Positions 9,095-18,136 are shown, numbered from the stretch's first letter. The stretch is DNA of 64,000 nucleotides from Pseudomonas lactis (GCF_001439845.1 NZ_JYLO01000008.1:328631-392630); one strand, 5' to 3'. The notes: generated by a model not told the origin, from the letters alone. Numbers and translations are program-made.

Positions 9095-9644
9095 CACGCT
9101 TGATCGGCGCAAGGGTCGCTGGCAGCTGATTTTGATCCTGATGATGGTGATCGGCCCGATGGCGCTGGCCACCTTTATGTACAAATTGCAGTTCTGGGTG
9201 CCGGACAGCCGCAGCTACCACGGCGAACTGATCGGCAACGGCCAGACCCGCGCCGACATTGGTGTGCAGGCCGATGAACAGCGTTGGCAACTGCTGGTCA
9301 CCGCCCCCGCCGCCTGCGCTGCCGATTGCCAGCAACTGGTGTACCTGGCGCGCCAGCTGCAGATCAGCCTTGGCCGTGATGCGTCTCGTGCCAGCCATGC
9401 CCTGGCCGGCGCGCAACCTTTGAGCCGCGAATACGAGGCCAAGCTCAAGGCTGAATATCCACAGCTGCAGCGCTACCCGCTGGATGTGTCGACCTTTGCC
9501 AGGAACGCTGCCGCGCCTGGTGAGGCACAACTGTGGATCGTCGACCCCCACGGCAATCTGGTGCTGCGCTATGACGCCAAGGTCAAGGGCAAGGACTTGC
9601 TCAACGACCTGCGCTTGCTGCTGAAACTGTCGAACATCGGATAA
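9060..9644 (+). CDS. Membrane-anchored conserved protein of the cox locus (PA0111-like)
   Basis: A 194-residue protein with one N-terminal transmembrane helix (about 24-44) and a periplasmic domain ending in a pattern (WIVDPHGNLVLRYDA) reminiscent of the last strand of thioredoxin/SCO-fold proteins. A Cys pair (CAADC) is present. The ATG at 9060 has an AAGGAG site 7 bases upstream; an ATG at 9072 is a weaker alternative. Position between SURF1 and heme A synthase is conserved in pseudomonads and suggests an oxidase assembly factor. That role is inference. Confidence 0.85.
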   Translation: MGAAMNPPSTSDTLDRRKGRWQLILILMMVIGPMALATFMYKLQFWVPDSRSYHGELIGNGQTRADIGVQADEQRWQLLVTAPAACAADCQQLVYLARQLQISLGRDASRASHALAGAQPLSREYEAKLKAEYPQLQRYPLDVSTFARNAAAPGEAQLWIVDPHGNLVLRYDAKVKGKDLLNDLRLLLKLSNIG

Positions 9645-9654
9645 GGGCACCGTC

Positions 9655-10734
9655 ATGGCCAAGCCTGGATTTCGCCTCGCGCTGTTTGCCACCTTACTGG
9701 CGTTGCTTGTCGTGCTGCTCGGCGCCTATACCCGCCTGACCCACGCCGGCCTCGGCTGCCCGGACTGGCCGGGTTGCTACGGCTTTATCAGCGTGCCCCA
9801 AAGCGAAGCCCAACTGGCCCATGCCGAGTTGCACTTTCCCGACACGCCGGTGGAGGCCGACAAAGGCTGGGCCGAGATGACCCATCGCTACTTCGCTGGC
9901 AGCCTGGGCCTCTTGATCGCGCTGCTGGCGGCGCGTTCGTGGCGTCATCGGCGTGATCCGGGCCAGCCAGTGAAGCTGCCGCTGTTCCTGCTGGCGGTGG
10001 TGTTGGCCCAGGCGGCGTTTGGCATGTGGACCGTGACCTTGAAGCTCTGGCCGCAAGTGGTCACCGGGCACCTGTTGGGCGGCTTTGCGACCTTGAGCCT
10101 GCTGTTTCTGCTGACCCTGCGGCTGTCCGGCGTACTGCCGGCGCTGGTCGTGCCCAAGCGCCTGCAATATTGGGCGACGGCGGGCCTGGTGCTGGTGATC
10201 GGGCAGATCGCCCTGGGCGGCTGGGTCAGTTCCAACTACGCGGCGGTGGCCTGTGTCGATTTGCCCACCTGCCATGGCCAATGGTGGCCGGCAGCGGACT
10301 TTGCCAATGGCTTTCACCTGACCCAGCACATCGGCCCCAATTACCTGGGCGGGCAGCTCGACAGCGAAGCGCGCACTGCTATTCACCTGACGCATCGCGT
10401 CGGCGCCGTGCTGGTCACGCTGGTGCTGCTCGGTTTGGCCTGGCAACTGCGGGCAGTGGGGATGACGCGCCTGGCCGGCCTGCTGTTGATCGCCCTGGCC
10501 GCGCAGATCTGCCTGGGGCTGAGCAATGTGGTGTTCGGCCTGCCGTTACCGGTGGCAGTCGCGCACAACGCTGGCGGGGCAACGTTGTTGTTGACGCTGG
10601 TGCTGGTCAATTACCACGCGCGCACCAGCCTGGTTCGGGTGCGTCACCCGCGTCTGTTCGGTTGGCGTTTTATCCCGCGCAAACAGGTGTCGGGCCTGAT
10701 CACCCTTAAAGGAGAACTGCCATGGCGACCGTGA
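9655..10734 (+). CDS. ctaA: Heme A synthase (COX15/CtaA)
   Basis: A 359-residue polytopic membrane protein that oxidises the C8 methyl of heme O to the formyl group of heme A. Heme-ligand histidines lie in the patterns EMTHRYFAG, TGHLLGG, LTHRVGA and AHNAGGA, as in the family. Eight hydrophobic segments are visible. It starts 10 bases after the previous gene and its last 13 bases overlap cyoE, so the two heme-modifying enzymes are translationally coupled. Confidence 0.95.
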   Translation: MAKPGFRLALFATLLALLVVLLGAYTRLTHAGLGCPDWPGCYGFISVPQSEAQLAHAELHFPDTPVEADKGWAEMTHRYFAGSLGLLIALLAARSWRHRRDPGQPVKLPLFLLAVVLAQAAFGMWTVTLKLWPQVVTGHLLGGFATLSLLFLLTLRLSGVLPALVVPKRLQYWATAGLVLVIGQIALGGWVSSNYAAVACVDLPTCHGQWWPAADFANGFHLTQHIGPNYLGGQLDSEARTAIHLTHRVGAVLVTLVLLGLAWQLRAVGMTRLAGLLLIALAAQICLGLSNVVFGLPLPVAVAHNAGGATLLLTLVLVNYHARTSLVRVRHPRLFGWRFIPRKQVSGLITLKGELPWRP

Positions 10735-11621
10735 TCGGCGCACGTCGCGACCGGGCGATCTGGCGTGACTATCTGGAGCTGACCAAGCCCAAAGTGGTGG
10801 TGCTGATGCTGATCACCTCGCTGGTGGGCATGTTCCTCGCCACCCGCGCCGGGGTGCCCTGGACCGTGCTGGTGTTCGGCAACCTCGGCATTGCCCTGTG
10901 TGCCGGCGGCGCGGCGGCGGTCAATCATGTGGTGGATCGACGGATTGATGCCGTGATGGCGCGCACTCACAAGCGGCCGATGGCTGAGGGGCGTGTCTCG
11001 CCGATGGCGGCGTTAGCGTTTGCGTTGTTCCTGGCGATTGCAGGGTTGGCCCTGCTGCTGGCGTTCACCAACCCGCTGGCGGCCTGGCTGACCTTGGCTT
11101 CGCTGCTGGGTTATGCGGTGATCTACACCGGCTTTCTCAAGCGGGCGACTCCGCAGAATATCGTCATCGGCGGTCTGGCCGGTGCGGCGCCGCCGCTGCT
11201 GGGCTGGGTGGCTGTCACCGGGCATGTGGGTGCCGAACCCTTGCTGCTAGTGCTGATCATCTTCGCCTGGACCCCGCCACACTTCTGGGCCCTGGCCATT
11301 CACCGCAAAGAGGAATACGCCAAGGCCGACATCCCGATGCTGCCGGTCACCCATGGCGAGCACTACACCAAGGTGCATATCCTGCTGTACACCTTCGCCC
11401 TGCTGGCGGTGAGCCTGATGCCCTACGTTATCCACATGAGCGGGCTGCTCTACCTGGCCTGTGCGCTGGTGTTGGGTGCGCGCTTTCTGCAATGGGCCTG
11501 GGTGTTGTACCGTGGCAGCCAGCCGCACGCGGCGATCAACACGTTCAAGTACTCTATCTGGTACTTGCTGCTGCTGTTTATCGCCCTGCTCGTAGACCAC
11601 TACTTATTGTTGAACCTATGA
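10722..11621 (+). CDS. cyoE: Protoheme IX farnesyltransferase (heme O synthase)
   Basis: A 299-residue UbiA-type prenyltransferase that adds a farnesyl group to heme B to make heme O, the substrate of the upstream CtaA. The Mg-diphosphate motif NHVVDRRIDAVMARTHKRP is present at about residues 67-85, followed by a second Asp-rich loop and the family pattern WTPPHFWALA. The ribosome site GGAGAACTGCC lies inside ctaA. Its stop codon overlaps the next start (ATGA). Confidence 0.97.
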   Translation: MATVIGARRDRAIWRDYLELTKPKVVVLMLITSLVGMFLATRAGVPWTVLVFGNLGIALCAGGAAAVNHVVDRRIDAVMARTHKRPMAEGRVSPMAALAFALFLAIAGLALLLAFTNPLAAWLTLASLLGYAVIYTGFLKRATPQNIVIGGLAGAAPPLLGWVAVTGHVGAEPLLLVLIIFAWTPPHFWALAIHRKEEYAKADIPMLPVTHGEHYTKVHILLYTFALLAVSLMPYVIHMSGLLYLACALVLGARFLQWAWVLYRGSQPHAAINTFKYSIWYLLLLFIALLVDHYLLLNL

Positions 11622-12253
11622 CTCGAACTCAAAAAACCGTCTTCATCCTCGTGGCCCTGGTGGCGTTGATCATGGGCCTGACCGTCAACAAAGTGCTCTC
11701 GGGCAAAGGCCAGGGCGACCCTACCGCGCTGATCGACGCGGGCATCATTCTGTTGCCGCAAAGCCGCCAGTTGCCAGCGGTGACCATGACCAATCAGGAA
11801 GGCCAGCCGGTGGTGGTCAACGAGTTGAAGGGCAAGTGGAGCCTGCTGTTTTTTGGCTACACCTTCTGCCCGGATATCTGCCCAACCACCCTCGCCCAGC
11901 TTCGCCAGATCAAGAGCGAGCTGCCCCAAGAGGCTGTGGATAAGTTGCAGGTGATCCTGGTCAGCGTCGATCCGCACCGCGATACTCCGGCGCAGCTCAA
12001 GCAGTACCTGGGTTACTTTGATCCGCAGTTCCAAGGCCTGACTGGCGCGAATGTGGAGGATGTGCAGAAGGTTTCGAATGCGGTGAGCATTCCCTTCATT
12101 CCGGCGGATACCACTAAGCCGAACTACACCGTCGACCACAGCGGCAACCTGGCACTGATTGGCCCGGATGGGACGCAGCGTGGGTTTATTCGTGCGCCGT
12201 TGAACAACCAGAAGCTGGTGGCGCAGTTGCCGGGGTTGCTACAGCGCAAGTGA
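11618..12253 (+). CDS. SCO1/SenC copper chaperone
   Basis: A 211-residue protein with an N-terminal membrane anchor (about 8-25) and a thioredoxin-like domain. Copper ligands Cys84 and Cys88 (CPDIC) and His174 (DHSG) are present. SCO proteins load copper into CuA of subunit II. The start at 11618 forms an ATGA overlap with cyoE; a longer frame from 11492 would run through cyoE and is rejected. It ends the oxidase cluster; 9 bases later a compound palindrome begins. Confidence 0.94.
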   Translation: MTRTQKTVFILVALVALIMGLTVNKVLSGKGQGDPTALIDAGIILLPQSRQLPAVTMTNQEGQPVVVNELKGKWSLLFFGYTFCPDICPTTLAQLRQIKSELPQEAVDKLQVILVSVDPHRDTPAQLKQYLGYFDPQFQGLTGANVEDVQKVSNAVSIPFIPADTTKPNYTVDHSGNLALIGPDGTQRGFIRAPLNNQKLVAQLPGLLQRK

Positions 12254-12262
12254 GCACCTGAT

Positions 12263-12369
12263 GATCGTTCCCACGCTCTGCGTGGGAATGCAGTTAGGGA
12301 CGCTCTGCGTCCCCAAGCGTGACGCAGAGCGTCACGAGAGGCGTTCCCACGCGGAGCGTGGGAACGATC
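12263..12369. repeat. Compound palindromic repeat, full copy 1
   Basis: About 107 bases bounded by the inverted ends GATCGTTCCCACGCT and AGCGTGGGAACGATC. Inside are a second hairpin (GGGACGCTCTGCGTCCC) and a third (GTGACGCAGAGCGTCAC), so the element folds as stems on a stem. A second full copy is at 48591-48697 and a half copy at 56770-56825. Here it separates the convergent SCO and metQ genes and may act as a bidirectional terminator. Confidence 0.85.
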
Positions 12370-12382
12370 AGATCAGGAGAAA

Positions 12383-13153
12383 TCAGAACGCCGGCTTGAT
12401 CGCGCCTTTGTACTTCTCTTCGATGAACTTCTTCACTTCAGGCGTGTGCAGAGCTGCAACCAGCTTCTTCACCGCGTCCGCATCCTTGTTGTCTTCGCGG
12501 GTCACCAGGATGTTCACGTAAGGCGAATCGCTGCCTTCGATCACCAGGGCATCCTTGGATGGGTCCAGCTTGGCTTCCAGGGCGTAGTTGGTGTTGATCA
12601 GCGCCAGGTCGACTTGGGTCAGCACGCGCGGCAGGGTGGCGGCTTCCAGTTCGCGGAATTTCAGGTTTTTATCGTTGCCGGTGATGTCCTTGATGGTCGA
12701 CAGGATGTTGGTCGGGTCCTTCAGGGTGATCAGGCCGTTCTTGGCCAGCAGTAACAGCGCACGACCACCGTTGGTGGCGTCGTTCGGAATCACCACGTTG
12801 GCGCCGTCAGGCAGGTCGGCCAATTTTTTGTACTTGCTGGAGTAAGCGCCCAGAGGCTCCAGGTGCACCGCGCCGACGCTCACCAGGTGAGTGCCTTTGG
12901 CCTTGTTGAATTCATCCAGGTACGGCTGGTGCTGGAAGAAGTTGGCGTCCAGGCGCTTTTCAGCCACCTGTACGTTCGGCTGCACGTAGTCGGTGAAGAC
13001 TTTGACGTTCAGGTCCACGCCTTCTTTGGCCAGGGCAGGCTTCACGAATTCGAGGATTTCGGCGTGAGGCACCGGCGAAGCAGCGACCGTAATGGTCTCG
13101 GCGTGGGCGGAAAACGCAGCCACGGCGGCGAAAGCAACCAGTAGTTTTTTCAT
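12383..13153 (-). CDS. metQ: Methionine ABC transporter, substrate-binding protein
   Basis: A 256-residue NlpA/MetQ family periplasmic protein. Residues 1-18 are a signal peptide ending in AHA, and there is no lipobox cysteine, so unlike E. coli MetQ it is probably soluble rather than a lipoprotein. Family patterns include YVQPNVQVAEKRLDANFFQH and NDATNGGRALLLL. The start at 13153 (MKKLLVAF) gives the signal peptide; a longer frame to 13198 is unlikely. It follows metI by 51 bases in the metN-metI-metQ operon. Confidence 0.93.
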   Translation of the reverse strand: MKKLLVAFAAVAAFSAHAETITVAASPVPHAEILEFVKPALAKEGVDLNVKVFTDYVQPNVQVAEKRLDANFFQHQPYLDEFNKAKGTHLVSVGAVHLEPLGAYSSKYKKLADLPDGANVVIPNDATNGGRALLLLAKNGLITLKDPTNILSTIKDITGNDKNLKFRELEAATLPRVLTQVDLALINTNYALEAKLDPSKDALVIEGSDSPYVNILVTREDNKDADAVKKLVAALHTPEVKKFIEEKYKGAIKPAF

Positions 13154-13204
13154 CCAGCAAGCTCCTTGTTCGGGCATCTGCCGGCTGTGTGCCGGCAATG
13201 GCCG

Positions 13205-13879
13205 TTATTTACGAGAAAAATGCACCACCAGCCGGTCGCCGACGGTTTGCAGAATTTGCACAAGAATCAACAGCATCACCACGGTGACCACCATCACATC
13301 GGTCTGGAAGCGCTGGTAGCCAAAACGGATTGCCAGGTCGCCCAGGCCGCCAGCACCGACCACACCCGCCATTGCGGTGTAGGAAACCAGTGTAATCGCC
13401 GTCACCGTAATCGCTGCGAAGATGCCAGGGCGGGCTTCGGGCAACAGGGCGTTGGTGATGATCTGGCGGGTGGTAGCACCCATGGCCTGGGTGGCTTCGA
13501 TGATGCCACGGTCCACTTCGCGCAGGGCTGTTTCCACCAGGCGCGCAAAGAATGGCGTGGCGCCGACGACCAGCGGTGGGATCGCGCCGGCGACACCCAG
13601 CGACGTGCCGGTGATCAGTACCGTGAATGGAATCATCACGATCAGCAGGATGATGAACGGTAGCGAGCGCAAGATATTCACGATCAGCGACAGCAGCGCG
13701 TACAGGCCTTTTTGTTCGAACAGCTGGCGCGGGCTGGTCAGGAACAACAGCACGCCCAGGGGCAGGCCCAGCAGCACGGTGAAGAACAGCGAGCCGAACA
13801 GCATGGTCATGGTGTCACCGGTGGCGAGCCAGATTTCAGACCAGTCGATATTGGCGAAGAAACTCAGGAAAACGTCCAT
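13205..13879 (-). CDS. metI: Methionine ABC transporter permease
   Basis: A 224-residue inner-membrane permease with about five hydrophobic helices. The EAA-type coupling loop around EATQAMGATTRQIITNALLPEA contacts the ATPase MetN. Its start shares one base with the metN stop, so translation is coupled. Substrate assignment as D/L-methionine rests on the MetN NIL domain and MetQ similarity. Confidence 0.94.
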   Translation of the reverse strand: MDVFLSFFANIDWSEIWLATGDTMTMLFGSLFFTVLLGLPLGVLLFLTSPRQLFEQKGLYALLSLIVNILRSLPFIILLIVMIPFTVLITGTSLGVAGAIPPLVVGATPFFARLVETALREVDRGIIEATQAMGATTRQIITNALLPEARPGIFAAITVTAITLVSYTAMAGVVGAGGLGDLAIRFGYQRFQTDVMVVTVVMLLILVQILQTVGDRLVVHFSRK

Positions 13880-14886
13880 CAGCGCAGGACCTCCATGTGA
13901 ACGTCGGCGGCGGTGAAGCGTGCAAACGCAGCGTCCATGTCACCGCCGGTGACGGCGAGGGTCAGTTGCCCGTAAGGGATGTCTTTGATGCGGTCGATAC
14001 GACCGGCAAGGATGCTGTAGTCCACCCCGGTTTCCCGTGCGACGGTACCCAGCAGTGGCGCGTAGGTCGCGTCCCCTTGGAACGTCAGGCGCACGATACG
14101 GCCTGGCACATGGGCAAAGTCGTCGCGCTGCTCGCCTTCGTCCACCTGTTCGGCTTCTTGTACGAAGCGTTTGGTGGTCGGGTGCTTGGGGTGCAGGAAC
14201 ACGTCGGCCACCGAGCCTTGCTCGACGATCACCCCGGCGTCCATCACCGCGACCTGGTCGCATACGCGGCGGATCACGTCCATTTCATGGGTGATCAACA
14301 CGATGGTCAGGTTCAGCTCGCGGTTGATCTCGGCCAGCAGTTGCAGGACCGACGCCGTGGTTTGCGGGTCGAGGGCGCTGGTGGCTTCGTCGCACAGCAG
14401 GATTTTTGGCTTGGTCGCCAGGGCTCGGGCGATGCCGACGCGCTGTTTCTGGCCGCCGGACAACTGCGCCGGGTACTTCTTGGCGTGGTCCGACAAGCCG
14501 ACGCGGGCGAGCAGCTCAGCCACACGCTGGTCGATTTCCTTGCGCGACAGTTCGCCGGCGAGCGTCAGCGGCAGCGCGACGTTGTCGGCCACGGTCTTGG
14601 ACGCCAGCAAGTTGAAGTGCTGGAAGATCATGCCGACCTGCTGGCGAAAGCGCCGCAGGCCGTTGGCGTCCAGCGCAGTGACTTCTTCGCCATCCACCTT
14701 GATCTGGCCACCACTGGGCTCTTCCAGGCGGTTGATCAGGCGCAGCAGGGTGCTTTTACCGGCACCCGAGTGGCCAATCAGGCCAAACACCTGGCCGTTC
14801 TCGACGCGCAGGCTGGTGGGGTGCAGGGCGGGGATATCCTTACCGGCGACGCGGTAGGTTTTATGGACGTTTTGAAACTCGATCAC
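13879..14886 (-). CDS. metN: Methionine ABC transporter ATP-binding protein
   Basis: A 335-residue cytoplasmic ATPase. Walker A GHSGAGKST is at 38-46, signature LSGGQ at 142-146, and Walker B with catalytic Glu at ILLCDE (about 162-167). The last 75 or so residues form the NIL domain, which in E. coli MetN binds methionine and inhibits transport when internal methionine is high. First gene of metNIQ. I see no S-box or Met-box in the 265 bases upstream. Confidence 0.95.
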   Translation of the reverse strand: MIEFQNVHKTYRVAGKDIPALHPTSLRVENGQVFGLIGHSGAGKSTLLRLINRLEEPSGGQIKVDGEEVTALDANGLRRFRQQVGMIFQHFNLLASKTVADNVALPLTLAGELSRKEIDQRVAELLARVGLSDHAKKYPAQLSGGQKQRVGIARALATKPKILLCDEATSALDPQTTASVLQLLAEINRELNLTIVLITHEMDVIRRVCDQVAVMDAGVIVEQGSVADVFLHPKHPTTKRFVQEAEQVDEGEQRDDFAHVPGRIVRLTFQGDATYAPLLGTVARETGVDYSILAGRIDRIKDIPYGQLTLAVTGGDMDAAFARFTAADVHMEVLR

Positions 14887-15051
14887 GTAGCGAACCTTGT
14901 GGGGCGCATTGAAAAGGGATCAGCGGTTAGCCGGGCGCGCATTTTAGCCTGTCCGTATAGCGTTTCTTAGCATTTATTTCGTATTCATCCAGTCATTTGG
15001 CAATAACGCGATCAAAGGTCATAAAAAAGGAACGGTGCAAAACCGCGTCAG

Positions 15052-15062
15052 TCACTACTTAA
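15052..15062 (+). promoter_or_regulatory. Candidate sigma S -10 element for katE
   Basis: TCACTACTTAA matches the sigma S -10 pattern KCTAYACTTAA at 9 of 11 positions. It lies about 90 bases before the catalase start. HPII-type catalases are classic RpoS targets, which fits, but no experiment supports this site. Confidence 0.35.
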
Positions 15063-15151
15063 GCAACTCGATTTCCCAGGTGCCGTGCCTGGGGTTTTGC
15101 TCAAACGAGCCGGGGACCGCTCTGGCCACTTTGAATAAGGAGTTTTGACTG

Positions 15152-17293
15152 ATGAGTACCAAGAAGCCAGCCACCCCGCCCAAGAGTGAACTTGCGGGTA
15201 CCGATACCCTGGACCGTGGCAACACCAACGCCAAGTTGCAGGCCCTGGAAGAATTCCGCTCTGACGCGACTGGCCAGGCCCTGCGCACCAACCAAGGCGT
15301 GAAGATTTCCGATAACCAGAACAGCTTGAAAGTCGGCGCGCGCGGCCCGTCGCTGCTCGAAGACTTCATCATGCGTGAAAAGATCACGCACTTCGACCAT
15401 GAGCGCATCCCGGAGCGCATCGTGCATGCCCGTGGTACGGGCGCCCATGGCTATTTCCAGAGTTACGGCGACCATTCGACGCTGACCAAGGCAGGTTTCC
15501 TGCGCACGCCTGAGCATAAAACCCCGGTGTTCGCGCGTTTTTCCACGGTGCAGGGCCCGCGTGGTTCCGGCGACACCGTGCGTGATGTGCGCGGTTTTGC
15601 CGTGAAGTTCTTTACCGACGAAGGCAACTTCGACCTGGTGGGCAACAACATGCCGGTGTTCTTCATCCAGGATGCGATCAAATTTCCAGACTTCGTCCAC
15701 GCGGTGAAACCCGAGCCTCATAACGAAATTCCTACCGGCGGTTCGGCCCACGATACCTTCTGGGACTTTGTCTCGCTGCAACCGGAATCCGCGCACATGG
15801 TGATCTGGGCCATGTCCGACCGCGCCATTCCAAAAAGCCTGCGCGCCATGCAGGGTTTTGGGGTGCACACCTTCCGGTTGATCAATACCGAAGGTAAGTC
15901 CAGCTTCGTGAAATTCCACTGGCGTCCAAAAGTCGGCACCTGCTCCCTGGTATGGGACGAAGCGCAAAAGCTGGCCGGTAAAGATACGGACTACCACCGT
16001 CGTGACCTGTGGGAGGCGATTGAAAGCGGCGATTACCCCGAGTGGGAGCTGGGCGTGCAGATCGTGGCCGAAGAGGACGAACACAAGTTCGATTTCGATT
16101 TGCTCGACCCGACCAAGATCATTCCCGAAGAACTGGTGCCGATCACGCCGCTGGGCAAAATGGTGCTCAACCGTAACCCCGACAACTTCTTCGCTGAAGT
16201 CGAGCAGGTTGCGTTCTGCCCGGGCCACATCGTGCCGGGCATCGACTTCACCAACGACCCGTTGCTGCAAGGCCGTCTGTTTTCCTACACCGATACCCAG
16301 ATCAGCCGACTGGGCGGGCCGAACTTTCATGAGATTCCAATCAACCGGCCTGTCGTGCCTTTCCATAACGGCCAGCGCGACGCTCAGCATCGTACGGTGA
16401 TCGATAAAGGCCGTGCGTCGTACGAGCCAAACTCCATTGATGGTGGTTGGCCGAAGGAAACCCCTGCCGGTCCTACCGATGGTGGCTTTGAGTCCTACTA
16501 CGAGCGCGTCGATGCCAACAAGGTGCGTGAGCGTAGCGAATCCTTCGGTGACCATTTCTCCCAGGCGACGCTGTTCTACAACAGCATGAGCCACCACGAG
16601 AAAGAGCACATTATCGCGGCCTACAGCTTTGAGCTGGGCAAGGTGGAGCGCGAGTTCATCCGTGCGCGCCAGGTCAACGAGATCCTGGCCAATATCGACC
16701 TGGAGCTGGCCAAGCGCGTTGCGCAGAATTTGGGCTTGCCGGCGCCGACCAAGGGCACGGTGCCTGCCCGTGAAACGTCGCTGAAAGAATCGCCAGCCTT
16801 GAGCCAGGTGAATTTACTATCGGGCGATATTAAAACGCGCAAAGTGGCGATTCTGGCAGCCAACGGCGTTGATGGTGCGGCCATTGACGCGCTAAAAGCC
16901 GCGCTGGAAGCTGAAGGCGCCCATGCCAAGTTGCTGGGGCCTACTTCGGCGCCTGTGACCACTGCGCAGGGCAAGACGCTGCCGGTCGACGCCTCGATGG
17001 AAGGCATGCCGTCCATTGCCTTCGACGCAGTGTTTATCCCGGGTGGCAAAGAGTCCGTGAAGGCGCTGAGCGGTGATGGTGTGGCGTTGCATTATGTACT
17101 GGAAGCCTACAAACACCTGAAGGCGATTGCGGTAGCCAGTGATGTGAAGCCGTTGCTGGACCTGCTGAAGCTGGAAGCGGATGCGGGGTTGATCGTGGGC
17201 GCGGATGCCAAGGCGTTCAAAGCGTTTTTTGCGGCGATTGCCCAGCATCGGGTGTGGGAGCGTGAGCCGAAATCCAAGGCGATTCCGGCTTAA
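15152..17293 (+). CDS. katE: Large-subunit (clade 2, HPII-type) monofunctional catalase
   Basis: A 713-residue heme catalase that breaks down hydrogen peroxide. Catalytic His92 lies in RIVHARG and Asn165 in LVGNNMP; the proximal heme tyrosine is in RLFSYTDTQISRLGG. After the catalase core (to about residue 510), residues 550-700 form the flavodoxin/GATase-like domain typical of HPII (pattern KVAILAANGVDG). Ribosome site AAGGAG precedes the ATG. It sits between metN and a PA5502-like lipoprotein gene, which are neighbours in PAO1, so it appears to be an insertion into that block. A REP doublet follows. Confidence 0.95.
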   Translation: MSTKKPATPPKSELAGTDTLDRGNTNAKLQALEEFRSDATGQALRTNQGVKISDNQNSLKVGARGPSLLEDFIMREKITHFDHERIPERIVHARGTGAHGYFQSYGDHSTLTKAGFLRTPEHKTPVFARFSTVQGPRGSGDTVRDVRGFAVKFFTDEGNFDLVGNNMPVFFIQDAIKFPDFVHAVKPEPHNEIPTGGSAHDTFWDFVSLQPESAHMVIWAMSDRAIPKSLRAMQGFGVHTFRLINTEGKSSFVKFHWRPKVGTCSLVWDEAQKLAGKDTDYHRRDLWEAIESGDYPEWELGVQIVAEEDEHKFDFDLLDPTKIIPEELVPITPLGKMVLNRNPDNFFAEVEQVAFCPGHIVPGIDFTNDPLLQGRLFSYTDTQISRLGGPNFHEIPINRPVVPFHNGQRDAQHRTVIDKGRASYEPNSIDGGWPKETPAGPTDGGFESYYERVDANKVRERSESFGDHFSQATLFYNSMSHHEKEHIIAAYSFELGKVEREFIRARQVNEILANIDLELAKRVAQNLGLPAPTKGTVPARETSLKESPALSQVNLLSGDIKTRKVAILAANGVDGAAIDALKAALEAEGAHAKLLGPTSAPVTTAQGKTLPVDASMEGMPSIAFDAVFIPGGKESVKALSGDGVALHYVLEAYKHLKAIAVASDVKPLLDLLKLEADAGLIVGADAKAFKAFFAAIAQHRVWEREPKSKAIPA

Positions 17294-17317
17294 CTTATCG
17301 GTTGTTTGTTAGATCGT

Positions 17318-17376
17318 CATCGCAGGCAAGCCAGCTCCCACACCGTTCAAATGTGGGAGGTGGCTTGCCTGCGATG
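17318..17376. repeat. REP doublet between katE and the lipoprotein gene
   Basis: Arms at 17318-17342 and 17352-17376 are inverted copies of the GTGGGAG-GGCTTGCCTGCGATG type, with only 9 bases between them, giving a compact hairpin. It separates two convergent genes and could serve as a shared terminator. Confidence 0.85.
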
Positions 17377-17379
17377 CTT

Positions 17380-18099
17380 TTAGTCCGCCTTGCGCGGAAT
17401 CAGCACAACCTGCGCCGGAATGTGTTTCAGGATTTGCCGGTGAATCTTCAGGTCATATCCCGAATCAATCCGCTTGACCCGCTTGGTCAGTAACGTGGCC
17501 AGCCACGGGTAATCCTGGGTGCGTGGCACCTGGATGCTGACATCGCACTGGTAATTCACCACGTCGGTGGCGATCGCGTCCAACTGATGACGCATATCTT
17601 CGACATCCGCCAGGTTCAGCGCCACGGTGGTGCTCGGCGCTGCCGGGTCGATAACCTTGGCGGCGGGCTTGGCTTCAGCGGCTTTCAACGCGGCTTCTGC
17701 CTGGTCCAATTCGGCTTTGCGCGCATGGCTGATGGCGCTGTTGACGCCACCAGTCAGCGCAGGGGCCTTGGGCATCAAGGCGCGGGCACGGCTCAGGGCC
17801 GTGGCGGCCGCGTTGACATCGCCCTTTTGCAACACGATCTGGCTGCGCTGCAAGTAGGCTTCGGCCAATTGACGCTGGTAGGCCTCAAGTGCCGGGTCAT
17901 TGGGCGATTGGGCCTGCAGTGCGGCCAACTGGTCTTCGGCGGTGGCCAATTCGCTGCTGGCCAGGTTTTGTTCCAGCTGCGCGATGGCCGCAGCCCGCGG
18001 ATCCGGAGCCTGGGGGGCAGCGGGCGGCGTACTTTGGCAGGCGCCCAGCAGCAGTGAAAATGCGGCAAGGAGCAGATAACGGGAGGTGAACGGCTTCAT
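17380..18099 (-). CDS. Putative lipoprotein with helical repeats (PA5502-like)
   Basis: A 239-residue protein with a lipoprotein signal peptide (lipobox LLGAC, Cys20), followed by Ala/Gln-rich helical segments of tetratricopeptide character (about 35-150), including a QRSQIVLQKGDVNAAATALSRARALMPKAP-like region. The C-terminal part is distinct and basic. Same strand and position as PA5502, downstream of znuB. Function unknown; a periplasmic helper at the envelope is plausible from the lipobox only. Confidence 0.85.
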   Translation of the reverse strand: MKPFTSRYLLLAAFSLLLGACQSTPPAAPQAPDPRAAAIAQLEQNLASSELATAEDQLAALQAQSPNDPALEAYQRQLAEAYLQRSQIVLQKGDVNAAATALSRARALMPKAPALTGGVNSAISHARKAELDQAEAALKAAEAKPAAKVIDPAAPSTTVALNLADVEDMRHQLDAIATDVVNYQCDVSIQVPRTQDYPWLATLLTKRVKRIDSGYDLKIHRQILKHIPAQVVLIPRKAD

Positions 18100-18136
18100 T
18101 CCTGCGACTCTCTATTTGCGCAAAAAGCGAGCAAGT

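Noticed and set aside
14887..15151. Possible SAM or methionine riboswitch before metN
   Set aside because: I could not find the conserved stems or a terminator/antiterminator arrangement on the metN strand.
15101..16609. 502-codon open frame antisense to katE
   Set aside because: Same mirror effect; the sense strand encodes an unmistakable catalase with intact catalytic residues.
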